DNA from: an uncultured Pelagibacteraceae bacterium
Lineage (GTDB): Bacteria > Pseudomonadota > Alphaproteobacteria > Pelagibacterales > Pelagibacteraceae
Reading direction: 5' to 3'
Length of the DNA stretch: 64,000 bases
NCBI GenBank assembly: GCA_902605035.1
Contig: CACLBB010000001.1
Span: forward strand, 1-64,000
Below, one piece after another: positions 53,755 to 62,495 of this stretch. The notes under the pieces were generated by a model. That model saw only the letters and a list, made by a program, of their open reading frames with translations. It ran no database searches and was not told the DNA's origin. Position 1 is the first letter of the stretch, and each line of letters starts with the position of its first letter. The position numbers were made by a program, and so were the translations under genes.

Positions 53755-54769
53755 GATTTAAAATGATTTCTTCTGATATAGAAGAAAATTCTTTTCTGAA
53801 GATAGATTTATAATGACTCATATGTTTAGTAATTCTGCTATAATGATCTAATTTCTCTTCTTCAATAATATCATATATATACAAACCATAATTGAACGCG
53901 ATATGAGTAAATGCACCGTGACAAGAAATAAATAATCTAGATATGGAAATTAATTCAATCATTCTAAACAAATCTAATTTGTCAATTAAATAAATGTAAC
54001 CACTTTTGATTTTAATACGATATAAATTATCATTTACTAATTCTGAAACTTCTTTTAGCTGCTTAAATATACTAGTTTCGATTACTCCAGTTGTAATTAT
54101 CATTTCATAGTTGCTAATATCATATATATTATTAGCAAAATTTAAAATTCCCTCTTTATTAATCGTAATATTCGTCAATTTTTTTGCCTGTTTATACTCA
54201 ATTTGATATTCATCTGTATTCCATTTCTCATCAAGGTGAAGCAAAATCTTTTTCTTAGACTTATCTAAAAAGTTAATAAAATTATTTTTTTTAGTAAGAT
54301 TATTGTTGGTAATCTTGTCATCTTTATTAATATTTAATCCAAAACATTTAGCATTAAGTTCTAAGATTTCATACATACTGTCTTTTACGGTATCATTATC
54401 CAAAAAAACATTATTATAAAATATCTTAATTATCTTGAATTGAAAATTTTTTGAAACATTAAATATTTTTTCTTTTGAATTTAAAAAAATACTAAAAATT
54501 ATTGATCTATTCTTTTTATCAGATACGATAATTCTATCAAATTTTTCTTTTCTAAGAAGAAGAAAAAATTTTAATCTTTCAAGCAGATTTTTTCTCTTAA
54601 ACAAAAAGTAACCATCTATGTAATCAATTTGTTTAATTAATTCTATGTTTTTTTTAGAACAAACGATAAAAATTTTTGAATTTGCGTCTTCTCTTTTAAT
54701 AGCCTTTATTAAAGGAGCTGTGATAAAAAAATCTCCAATACGGTCATTCCTAAAGATTAAATATTTCAT
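53738..54769 (-). CDS. Glycosyltransferase family 9-like protein
   Basis: The 343-residue protein begins KYLIFRNDRIGDFFITAPLIKAIKR, the clear N-terminal signature of GT9 ADP-heptose:LPS heptosyltransferase-like enzymes. The C-terminal half is divergent, but LISISRLFISCHGAFTHIAFNYGL occupies the place of the nucleotide-sugar-binding SxxTGxxHLA loop. An LPS-core or O-chain role is likely; the donor sugar is unknown. Confidence 0.8.
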   Translation of the reverse strand: MKYLIFRNDRIGDFFITAPLIKAIKREDANSKIFIVCSKKNIELIKQIDYIDGYFLFKRKNLLERLKFFLLLRKEKFDRIIVSDKKNRSIIFSIFLNSKEKIFNVSKNFQFKIIKIFYNNVFLDNDTVKDSMYEILELNAKCFGLNINKDDKITNNNLTKKNNFINFLDKSKKKILLHLDEKWNTDEYQIEYKQAKKLTNITINKEGILNFANNIYDISNYEMIITTGVIETSIFKQLKEVSELVNDNLYRIKIKSGYIYLIDKLDLFRMIELISISRLFISCHGAFTHIAFNYGLYIYDIIEEEKLDHYSRITKHMSHYKSIFRKEFSSISEEIILNHELHK

Positions 54770-54775
54770 TTAATT

Positions 54776-55972
54776 TTAGTTATTCTTTATGAATTTAACA
54801 AATTGTTCCTTTATATAATTAATGTCTTTATCAATTAAACCATGATGACAACCTATTAATATTCCATTTTTCATTATATTATTGCTGTTTACTTCTGCAT
54901 TTTTTACTTTTTTGTACTTTCTTTTTTTCATTATTGGTTGTCTTAAGATATTGCCAGTAAATATTGTTCTTGTTTGTACGCCTTTTTTTTCAAGAAATAT
55001 TTGTAGTTTTTGTCTGTTGATTTTGGAGTTTTTTTTTAAGATTACTGGATATGCCAGCCAAGGTGTTTTAAGACCTTTAATTTGTTCAGGCAAATCAAAT
55101 AGCTCAGGAAATCCCGCAAAGAAACTTTTTAAAGTTTCAAAATTTTTTAATCTTGTTGTAATATTTTTTGGTAATTTTTTAAATTGTTCTAAAGCAAAAG
55201 CTGCAGAAATTTCTGAAGGTAAGAAGTTGTAACCTACGTCATGAAAAATATATTTACCATCATAAGGAACTCCATCAACCTTAACATTAAATCTTGCCTT
55301 AATACCTTCAGACTCATTAAAAACTGCTGAGGACCTACCCCATCCTCTTAATAACTTGGCTTTATCATAGCTCTTTTTGTCGTTAAAACAAACCATTCCT
55401 CCTGAACCTGCTCCAGTTATGATATGAGAAGCATACATACTATTTGTGGTTACATCTGAATACTTCCCAAAGTTTTTATTATCAACTCTATATCCTAGTG
55501 TGTCAGCAGAATCTTCAATAATTTTTAGTTTAAATTTTTTTGCAATTTTATGAATAATTTTCCAATTAGGTACGTTACCTATTAAATTAGGTATCATTAT
55601 TGCTTTAGTTTTTTTATTAATAGCTTTGAGGATTTGATCAGTTCTTGCTACAAAGGAATTTTTTTCAACATCTATAAAATGTGGAACTAACCCTAGTTGA
55701 TACATTGGAGCAATTGTAGTTGAAAAAGTAAGTGTTGGAGTTATTATTTCACTTCCTTTTTTTAGATTTAAAGATGCTAATGCTAGCAAATTTGCTGATG
55801 ATCCAGAGTTGACCATTAATCCATACTTTTTACCAAAGGATTTTGCAATTTTTTTTTCAAGTTCTTTAACAGAGGGTCCGTCTATTAATGCAAAAGACTT
55901 ATTCTTTAAAACATTTATGGAAGCTTGAATCTCTTTTTTATCATAAACAGCTTTTCCGTAAAAAATTTTCAT
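54776..55972 (-). CDS. DegT/RfbH-like sugar 3-dehydrase (His in place of PLP lysine)
   Basis: This is an aspartate-aminotransferase-fold, PLP-dependent sugar enzyme with NSGSSANLLAL, IIEDSADTLGY and a C-terminal GNILRQPIMKKRKYK block close to RfbH. The residue that is the Schiff-base lysine in DegT aminotransferases is H183 (YASHIITGAGSGG), as in the 3-dehydrases RfbH/DdhC and ColD. The RfbH region bearing iron-sulfur cysteines aligns with SSAVFNESEGIKARF, which has none. It probably deoxygenates a nucleotide 4-keto-6-deoxysugar at C3. Length 398. Confidence 0.82.
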   Translation of the reverse strand: MKIFYGKAVYDKKEIQASINVLKNKSFALIDGPSVKELEKKIAKSFGKKYGLMVNSGSSANLLALASLNLKKGSEIITPTLTFSTTIAPMYQLGLVPHFIDVEKNSFVARTDQILKAINKKTKAIMIPNLIGNVPNWKIIHKIAKKFKLKIIEDSADTLGYRVDNKNFGKYSDVTTNSMYASHIITGAGSGGMVCFNDKKSYDKAKLLRGWGRSSAVFNESEGIKARFNVKVDGVPYDGKYIFHDVGYNFLPSEISAAFALEQFKKLPKNITTRLKNFETLKSFFAGFPELFDLPEQIKGLKTPWLAYPVILKKNSKINRQKLQIFLEKKGVQTRTIFTGNILRQPIMKKRKYKKVKNAEVNSNNIMKNGILIGCHHGLIDKDINYIKEQFVKFIKNN

Positions 55973-55975
55973 AAA

Positions 55976-58108
55976 TTATCTCTCCCAAAAAAAGTTCTTT
56001 TTATTTGAAAGGCCTAGTGATTTATTGATAATAAACTCTGCTACTAGATTAGAATTAAAGTACTTCATATATTTGTTTTTTCCATTTTTAGCAATAGTTT
56101 TTCTGAGTTTATCATCATTTGCGATCCTTAAAATTTTTTCAGATAAATCGTTTGTGTTCTTGTAGAATACCATTTCTTTATCATTAAAAAAATTTTTATA
56201 CTGCGTCTTTTCGTCAATTAAACAAACTAAACCATTGCCAATTATTTGTGTAATTCTATCGCTACTATAATATTTGATTGCTTCGCCTCTGCTTAGGTTT
56301 AGACCCATTTTAGCATTTGCTATTGTTTTAAAATAATGATCAGCCCAAATAGGCTGAATATTGTTTAAACCATAAATGTCAAATTTAACATCCGGGGTAA
56401 TATTCATTAGATTATTAACAAAGTTAATTCTGTCATCAATTTTACCTGATTTTAAAACTCCTCTATGAACTCCATGACTAAGTGCAAAAAAAACATCAAC
56501 ATTACATGATTTATTATAATTATTTAAAATTTCAAAAGATTTATCGCTTGGATTAGGTATGTAATGAATATCTTTATCTTTTGGTAAAAAATCTAAAACT
56601 GTTGGACTAGTTGTTAAAAAACTAGAGTCAACTACATTGATTTTATCTAAAATCCGTTCTTTATTTCTGTTAAAATCTGGACCTTTTTTATTTAATGGAT
56701 CTAAAAACCACTGGCTTATTTTAACTTTTGGATAATCTTCTTTAAGTTCCTGTATTTGATCTGCAGATATTAAGTCTGCGTGACCCATTACTATAAGATC
56801 TGGTTTGTAATTATAACAAGTTTTTTTTAATTTATCGTTTAAGGTTTTTGCACCTCTTAAGTCACTTAGTGATCTATAATATTTCTGAATATCTCTATCA
56901 CTAAAACCTAGAACACTATGTCCTAATCGAATAAATCCATTATTTATTCTTCGACCTGTATTAAAAAACAATCTTCCATCTAATCTTTCATTAAAATTCG
57001 TAATATGTAAAATTCTTAGGTTATTAATGTTTTTTTTGGTAAAAAAATTATTAGTGTTAACTAGTTTCTCTGACCTGTAGTCATCAATAGTTTTGGTTAC
57101 AAACTCATGTGTTAAACTAAAGTTTTTAACAGACAAACTTTGTAATTTTTTTCTAAGTTTAAGATTATTAATTAGTCTGTTAATATTTTTTTCTAAATTT
57201 TTAACTGTTAGATTATTTAATATTTTTGCGTTTGTTACCGTTTCAGGCAATCCGCCCTTATTTGTTATTATTACAGCGCAACCATTAGCAGATGCCTCTA
57301 AACTAGTTCTTCCAAATGGCTCCTCCCATCTTGAACATGCTACGGCTATACTAGTTTTTTTAAAAATATTAATTACTTCACCATGTTTTTTAAATCCTAA
57401 AATATCAGCATTTTTATGTGAAAGTTTGATTTTTTCTCTTTTTTCATCTCCAATAATTTTTGCCTTCCAAGTCGGATTTTTGTTTAAAACTTTTATAATT
57501 GCCTTTGAAAAAATGTCATAACCCTTAGCCTTATTTAGTTTTCCAACAAAAGTAATCCATTTTTCTTTTTTATTAAGTAAAGATATAGATCCTTTTTTAG
57601 CTGATTGATAAAAAACTGATAATTTATTACTGTTAACAAATTTGTTTTCTAGTCCCTCTAAAAATCTTTTTTTTGACCAATTACTATTGAAAATAATCTT
57701 GTAACATTTTTTTAATAGAAATTTCCTATCACTAATTGATTTCGAACCATCCATAGAGAGAGGATCATTATGAAAGTATAAAGATATAATTCTCTTTTCT
57801 AATTTATTTGAAATAATTTTTACATAACTTGGTCTATTATGAATTTCAATTATCGATGATTTTTTTTCATTTTCTATTTTAATAAATTTATTTACATAAT
57901 TTTTCGTTTGACTAGTTAACGGAATATTAAGTAAGGATATATTTTGATACTTAATAGGAAACTTTTTTTTTAAACTGGTACTTCCATAAACTGTTATTTT
58001 ATTTCTAAATATACTGTTTCTGCTTGTTTCAAAAACGAACAGTGAAACAGCACCAGGATAATTTGGTGAAAAGTTTTCTTTGTACGGTAGTAATACTGAA
58101 ATTTTCAT
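55976..58108 (-). CDS. Tandem two-domain glycosyltransferase
   Basis: The 710-residue protein contains two GT-B units. Residues about 1-345 look like a GT4 enzyme, with WITFVGKLNKAKGYDIF and the EPFGRTSLEASANGCAVIITNKGGLPE block. Residues about 370-700 look like a CgeB-type glycosyltransferase, with LRILHITNFNERLDGRLFFNTGRRINNGF, DLIVMGHADLIS and a C-terminal LNLSRGEAIKYYSSDRITQIIGNG. It may add two sugars in sequence, or be processive. It overlaps the GIY-YIG gene by four bases. Confidence 0.82.
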   Translation of the reverse strand: MKISVLLPYKENFSPNYPGAVSLFVFETSRNSIFRNKITVYGSTSLKKKFPIKYQNISLLNIPLTSQTKNYVNKFIKIENEKKSSIIEIHNRPSYVKIISNKLEKRIISLYFHNDPLSMDGSKSISDRKFLLKKCYKIIFNSNWSKKRFLEGLENKFVNSNKLSVFYQSAKKGSISLLNKKEKWITFVGKLNKAKGYDIFSKAIIKVLNKNPTWKAKIIGDEKREKIKLSHKNADILGFKKHGEVINIFKKTSIAVACSRWEEPFGRTSLEASANGCAVIITNKGGLPETVTNAKILNNLTVKNLEKNINRLINNLKLRKKLQSLSVKNFSLTHEFVTKTIDDYRSEKLVNTNNFFTKKNINNLRILHITNFNERLDGRLFFNTGRRINNGFIRLGHSVLGFSDRDIQKYYRSLSDLRGAKTLNDKLKKTCYNYKPDLIVMGHADLISADQIQELKEDYPKVKISQWFLDPLNKKGPDFNRNKERILDKINVVDSSFLTTSPTVLDFLPKDKDIHYIPNPSDKSFEILNNYNKSCNVDVFFALSHGVHRGVLKSGKIDDRINFVNNLMNITPDVKFDIYGLNNIQPIWADHYFKTIANAKMGLNLSRGEAIKYYSSDRITQIIGNGLVCLIDEKTQYKNFFNDKEMVFYKNTNDLSEKILRIANDDKLRKTIAKNGKNKYMKYFNSNLVAEFIINKSLGLSNKKNFFWER

Positions 58109-58353
58109 TTATAATTCTTTTTAATTTTATTTCGTAATGTTCTATTTTTCTTTATATAACATTCTCTAGAAATTGCCTCTTTTTTTGACCTATGTTTTTC
58201 TTTATAAATTAATTTCCATTTTCTACCTCTTGTGAATTTTGCCCCTCTACTCGTGTTATGTAGTGTGATTCTTTTTTTTAAATCACTGGTATAACCTACA
58301 TATGTTACTGGTTTTCTGCTCAGGGATATGAGCATATAAACGTGATAGTTCAT
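58105..58353 (-). CDS. GIY-YIG domain protein (UPF0213-like)
   Basis: The 82-residue single-domain protein matches the small GIY-YIG family: HVYMLISLSRKPVTYVGYTSDLKKRITLHN, then GAKFTRGRKWKLIYKEKHRSKKEAISRECYIKK. The catalytic Arg (LKKR) and Glu (SRECYIKK) are present. Family members are putative nucleases, possibly involved in repair. It is the first gene upstream of the tandem glycosyltransferase, with a four-base overlap. Confidence 0.88.
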   Translation of the reverse strand: MNYHVYMLISLSRKPVTYVGYTSDLKKRITLHNTSRGAKFTRGRKWKLIYKEKHRSKKEAISRECYIKKNRTLRNKIKKNYK

Positions 58354-58359
58354 TTATTG

Positions 58360-59151
58360 TTAATAACCTTTTCCCGAGTCTTTTTTTTGATCTTTCTTTA
58401 ATTTACTTAAAGCTGACTTAGATGCAGCTGTCATATATCTTTGATCAGATCCTATTGTTACTAGCTGAAACCCCTTTTTAATCATCTTTTCTGCGTACTC
58501 AGGCTGTCCATTTTGTATACCAGCAATTATTTTGTTTTTTTTGGCATGTTCTAAAATTTCCATTATTACATCATATACAGGATCTCCTTCAGGTTTATCA
58601 AAACTTGGTTTTTGGCCAATAGCTAAACTTAAATCAGCAGGACCAATATAAATACCGTCTAAACCAGGAGTTTTCATTATTTCGTCTAAATTTTCTAACG
58701 ACTCTTTTGTTTCAATCATTGCAAATTTCAATATTTCACTATTAGCCTTATCTTCATAACCAGGTCCACCATAAATTAAACTCCGAATAGGCCCATTACT
58801 TCTATATCCATCAGGCGGATACAAACAGGCTTTAACAAATTTTTCTGCTTCTTTACTGTTGCTTACCATTGGACATATAATTCCATATGCTCCAGCATCG
58901 AGTATTTTCATTATTTCTCCAGGCTGATTCCAATTAACTCTAGCCATTGGAACAACATTAGTAGTAGAAATAGCCTGTAACATTCCTAAAGCGTTTTGAT
59001 AATCAATAAGTCCATGTTGCATATCTAAAGTTAAAGAGTCCCAATCTTGATTTGCCATAAGCTCAGCTGTGAAGGAATTAGGAATTTGAAGCCAACCGTT
59101 TATTGCGGATTTTCCAGACTTAAAAATTTCTTTTAATTTATTTTCTCTCAT
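58360..59151 (-). CDS. HpcH/HpaI family class II aldolase
   Basis: This is a metal-dependent class II aldolase that cleaves or forms 2-keto-3-deoxy-type acids to pyruvate plus an aldehyde. The SLTLDMQHGLIDYQN block has the catalytic His (H46). PMARVNWNQPGEIMKILDAGAYGIICPMV, FAMIETKESLENLDEI and GIYIGPADLSLAIG supply the metal-binding Glu and Asp. The length of 263 residues fits. It overlaps the aldehyde dehydrogenase gene by four bases, so aldol cleavage and aldehyde oxidation are probably linked. Confidence 0.9.
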   Translation of the reverse strand: MRENKLKEIFKSGKSAINGWLQIPNSFTAELMANQDWDSLTLDMQHGLIDYQNALGMLQAISTTNVVPMARVNWNQPGEIMKILDAGAYGIICPMVSNSKEAEKFVKACLYPPDGYRSNGPIRSLIYGGPGYEDKANSEILKFAMIETKESLENLDEIMKTPGLDGIYIGPADLSLAIGQKPSFDKPEGDPVYDVIMEILEHAKKNKIIAGIQNGQPEYAEKMIKKGFQLVTIGSDQRYMTAASKSALSKLKKDQKKDSGKGY

Positions 59152-60593
59152 TCGTAGGAAATACCAAAGTGAGTATATTTAATATTCAAATAATCTTTAA
59201 TAGCCATAGAACCACCTTCTCTTCCATACCCAGTTTGTTTTATACCACCAAATGGCGCTTCAGCAACAGCTACAACAGGAGTATTGACAGCAACACATCC
59301 AGTTTCAAGTTTCTCTGAAGCTTTATTTGCTTTTTTTAAATCAGTTGTGTAAACATAACTACATAACCCTAAATCATTATCATTAGCTCTATTTATTACT
59401 TCATCGAAATCTTTAAAACTTAAGATTGGAACTATTGGACCAAAAGGTTCCTCTTTCATTATAGTGAAATTATCTTTAATGTTATCAAAAACTGTAGGTT
59501 CATAATAATATCCTTTATTAAAGTTAGCTGCTCTCTTGCCTCCTAATAATAACTTACCACCTTCTTTTTTTGTAGTTTCAACTAGTTTTTCTACTCCTTC
59601 TAATCTTTGTTTTGTGCACAGTGGGCCTAGTAAAATATCTTTGTCCATACCGTTTCCCATCTTTAATTTTTTTGTTTTTTTAACCATTAGATCAGCAAAT
59701 TCATCTTTTTTTTTTTCATGAATATAAAATCTATTGGGGGATATACATACTTGTCCATTATTTCTAAACTTTGCAGTTATAGCCATGTCTGTAACTTTAT
59801 TTAAATCAACATCATCAAAAACTATGAAAGGTGAGTGACCGCTTAGTTCCATCGTTACTCTTTGCACTTTATCAGCTGCTTGTTTTAATATCAATTTTCC
59901 TACCCTCGTTGAACCTGTAATTGAAATTTTTTTTATTATATCAGATTTTATCAGTTGCTCTGATATGCCTGCTGGATCGCCAGATAATAAATTTACTACT
60001 CCAGGAGGAACTCCTGCTTCTCTACAAATGTCTACAATTTCCATCACACATCCAGGTGTAATAATATCTGGTTTTACGATAACTGAACAACCTGCAGCTA
60101 ATGCAGTAGAGATTTTTCTAGATGCTAAAACCACTGGAAAGTTCCATGGCACTAAAGCAGCAACAACTCCAACAGGTTGATATATTACGTGTATACGAGT
60201 GTTAGGGAAACGACTTTGATTAATTTCTCCAAATATTCTTTTAGTTTCTTCTGAGTTCCATTCAAACATATCTGCAGCTCCACCTACTTCTCCAGGTCCC
60301 TCTGTTAAAGGTTTTCCAACTTCTAGCGTAAGCCATTTTGATAAAATATCAATTTTCTGTCTCATCAATTCAGAAATTTTTCTAATTATTTTCGCTCTTT
60401 CCCAAGGAGAGGTATTTCTCCAAATTTCCAAACCTTTTTCTGCTGATTTTAGAGCTTTTTGTACATCAGAATTATTAGCTTTAGACGCTTTACCTATTAC
60501 TTCTTCAGTGGCAGGGTTTATGACATCATAAGTTTCACCACTAGCAGACTTTTGCCACTTACCATCAATGAACTGTCCGAATTTATCGTACAT
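59148..60593 (-). CDS. NAD(P)-dependent aldehyde dehydrogenase (GabD-like)
   Basis: The 481-residue aldehyde dehydrogenase has the catalytic Glu in TMELSGHSPFIVF and the catalytic Cys in FRNNGQVCISPNRF. It also has the coenzyme segment ITGSTRVGKLI, and KEEPFGPIVPILSF. It resembles the succinate-semialdehyde dehydrogenase branch. The natural substrate may be the aldehyde released by the adjacent aldolase. It is divergent from iolD, with 49 bases between starts, so a shared regulatory region is likely. Confidence 0.9.
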   Translation of the reverse strand: MYDKFGQFIDGKWQKSASGETYDVINPATEEVIGKASKANNSDVQKALKSAEKGLEIWRNTSPWERAKIIRKISELMRQKIDILSKWLTLEVGKPLTEGPGEVGGAADMFEWNSEETKRIFGEINQSRFPNTRIHVIYQPVGVVAALVPWNFPVVLASRKISTALAAGCSVIVKPDIITPGCVMEIVDICREAGVPPGVVNLLSGDPAGISEQLIKSDIIKKISITGSTRVGKLILKQAADKVQRVTMELSGHSPFIVFDDVDLNKVTDMAITAKFRNNGQVCISPNRFYIHEKKKDEFADLMVKKTKKLKMGNGMDKDILLGPLCTKQRLEGVEKLVETTKKEGGKLLLGGKRAANFNKGYYYEPTVFDNIKDNFTIMKEEPFGPIVPILSFKDFDEVINRANDNDLGLCSYVYTTDLKKANKASEKLETGCVAVNTPVVAVAEAPFGGIKQTGYGREGGSMAIKDYLNIKYTHFGISYE

Positions 60594-60642
60594 AAATTAT
60601 TGTTGAATAAAGAATATTTATTAAATAGTTTATATTGAATTT

Positions 60643-62487
60643 ATGAAAAACATTCAACTTACTTGTGCTCACGCTTTAGTAAAATTCCTTATTGCTCAAA
60701 AAACTCTTATAGATGGAAAAAAAGTGCCTTTATTTCCAGGTGTGTTTGGAATCTTCGGACATGGAAACGTTGCTTGTTTAGGTCAAGCTCTTCAAGAGAA
60801 CCAAAAGGAACTCCCAACTTGGAGAGGACATCATGAACAAAATATGGCTCTTTCAGGAATTGCATATTCTAGAGCAAAAAGACGTAAACAAATTTTTGTG
60901 GCAACATCATCAGTAGGTCCAGGCTCAACAAATATGATTACTGCAGCTGCTGTTGCAATGAGCAACAGATTACCAATACTTTTTTTACCAGGGGATACTT
61001 TTGCTAATAGAATGCCAGATCCAGTATTACAACAAGTTGAGCATTTTAATAATCCAGGAATAACACAAAACGATGGATTTAAACCTGTTGTAAGATATTT
61101 TGATAGGATCACAAGACCTGAACAAATTATTTCTAGCTTACAACAAGCTGTTCAAGTGATGTTGGACCCTGCTGATTGCGGTCCTGCTTGTATTTCTTTA
61201 AGTCAAGATGTCCAAGGTGAAGTTTTCGACTATCCAGAGGAATTTTTTAAAGAAAGAATTCATACAATAAGAAGACCTAAGCCTGATGATTTTCAAATTA
61301 AAGAAGCAGCACAATTAATTAAGAAATCAAAGAAACCTCTTATAATCGCAGGAGGAGGTGTTTTTTATTCTGAAGCCACAAATGAACTTAGTTCTTTTGC
61401 AACAAAACATAACATTCCAGTCACTCAAACTGTAATGGGTTATTCTTCAATAAAAAAAAATCATACTCATTATTTAGGAACAATTGGTGGTTTAGGTGGT
61501 AGAGCTGCTAATAATTTAAGCAAAGAAACAGATACTGCAATTGCCGTAGGAACCAAGTTAGCTGATTTTACAACAGGTTCTTGGGCAAATTTTGAAAATT
61601 CTGATTTTAAATTAGTTTCTATAAATGCAGCTCGTTTTGATGCAAACAAACATATGGCTCAAGCTGTGGTTGGTGATGCTAAAGTTTCACTAATTGAATT
61701 ATCTCATGCGTTAGGCAACTGGAAAGCTGATGATAGTTGGTATAAAAAATCAAGGGTGGAACTGAAGAATTGGGAAACTTATGTTGATAAAGAAAGCGGT
61801 CCAACTAATCAAAAACTTCCAAGTTATGCTCAAGTAATTGGAGCTTGTTACAGAAACTCAGATCCAACTGATATAGCAGTAACAGCAGCTGGTGGTTTAG
61901 TTGGTGAAGTTATACAAGTTTGGAAGCCTAGAGAATTAAATACTCATGAAACAGAATGGGGTTTTAGTTGCATGGGTTATGAAATTTCTGGTGCACTAGG
62001 TATTAAAATGGCTAATCCAGATAAAGAGGTTGTATCATTCGTTGGAGATGGATCTTATCTACTTTACAATTCTGACATATATAGCTCTGTAATCACAAAT
62101 AATAAACTAATACTTATAGTTTGCGATAATGGTGGTCACGCTGTAATAAATAGATTGCAATTATATAAAGGTGGTAAAGAATTTAACTGTCTATTTAAAA
62201 GCTCGAAGACTCCTAACCTAGTGCCTGTAGATTTTGCTGGTCATGCTAAGAGCATGGGAGCTGATGGTGAACATGTTAATTCAATTGCCGAATTAGAGGA
62301 AGCTTTTAAAAGAGCAAAAAAATCAAAAAAAACTTATGTAATTTCAATTCATACAGACGGATATCAATGGCTTGAAGGATCAGCATATTGGGAAAGTCCT
62401 ACTCTTGGAATAACCTCAACAGAAGAAAATAAAAAAGCCCTAAAAGAACACTTGGCAGGCAAGAAAAAGCAAAGAAAAGGCGTTTAG
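60643..62487 (+). CDS. iolD: 3D-(3,5/4)-trihydroxycyclohexane-1,2-dione acylhydrolase (IolD family)
   Basis: This is a ThDP-dependent enzyme of the acetolactate-synthase superfamily. The N-terminus TCAHALVKFLIAQKTLIDGKKVPLFPGVFGIFGHGNVACLGQAL is IolD-specific. The GHHEQNMALSGIAYSRA segment bears the ThDP-activating Glu, and the C-terminal SFVGDGSYLL is the metal-binding motif. The length of 614 residues fits IolD. It opens the ring diketone in myo-inositol catabolism. No other iol gene is certain here, so a related cyclic polyol or 2-keto substrate is possible. Confidence 0.9.
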   Translation: MKNIQLTCAHALVKFLIAQKTLIDGKKVPLFPGVFGIFGHGNVACLGQALQENQKELPTWRGHHEQNMALSGIAYSRAKRRKQIFVATSSVGPGSTNMITAAAVAMSNRLPILFLPGDTFANRMPDPVLQQVEHFNNPGITQNDGFKPVVRYFDRITRPEQIISSLQQAVQVMLDPADCGPACISLSQDVQGEVFDYPEEFFKERIHTIRRPKPDDFQIKEAAQLIKKSKKPLIIAGGGVFYSEATNELSSFATKHNIPVTQTVMGYSSIKKNHTHYLGTIGGLGGRAANNLSKETDTAIAVGTKLADFTTGSWANFENSDFKLVSINAARFDANKHMAQAVVGDAKVSLIELSHALGNWKADDSWYKKSRVELKNWETYVDKESGPTNQKLPSYAQVIGACYRNSDPTDIAVTAAGGLVGEVIQVWKPRELNTHETEWGFSCMGYEISGALGIKMANPDKEVVSFVGDGSYLLYNSDIYSSVITNNKLILIVCDNGGHAVINRLQLYKGGKEFNCLFKSSKTPNLVPVDFAGHAKSMGADGEHVNSIAELEEAFKRAKKSKKTYVISIHTDGYQWLEGSAYWESPTLGITSTEENKKALKEHLAGKKKQRKGV

Positions 62488-62495
62488 TTCTGCAA

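Noticed and set aside
57093-57521. 142-codon frame antisense to the tandem glycosyltransferase
   Set aside because: It is opposite a gene with clear motifs, and no family resemblance was seen.
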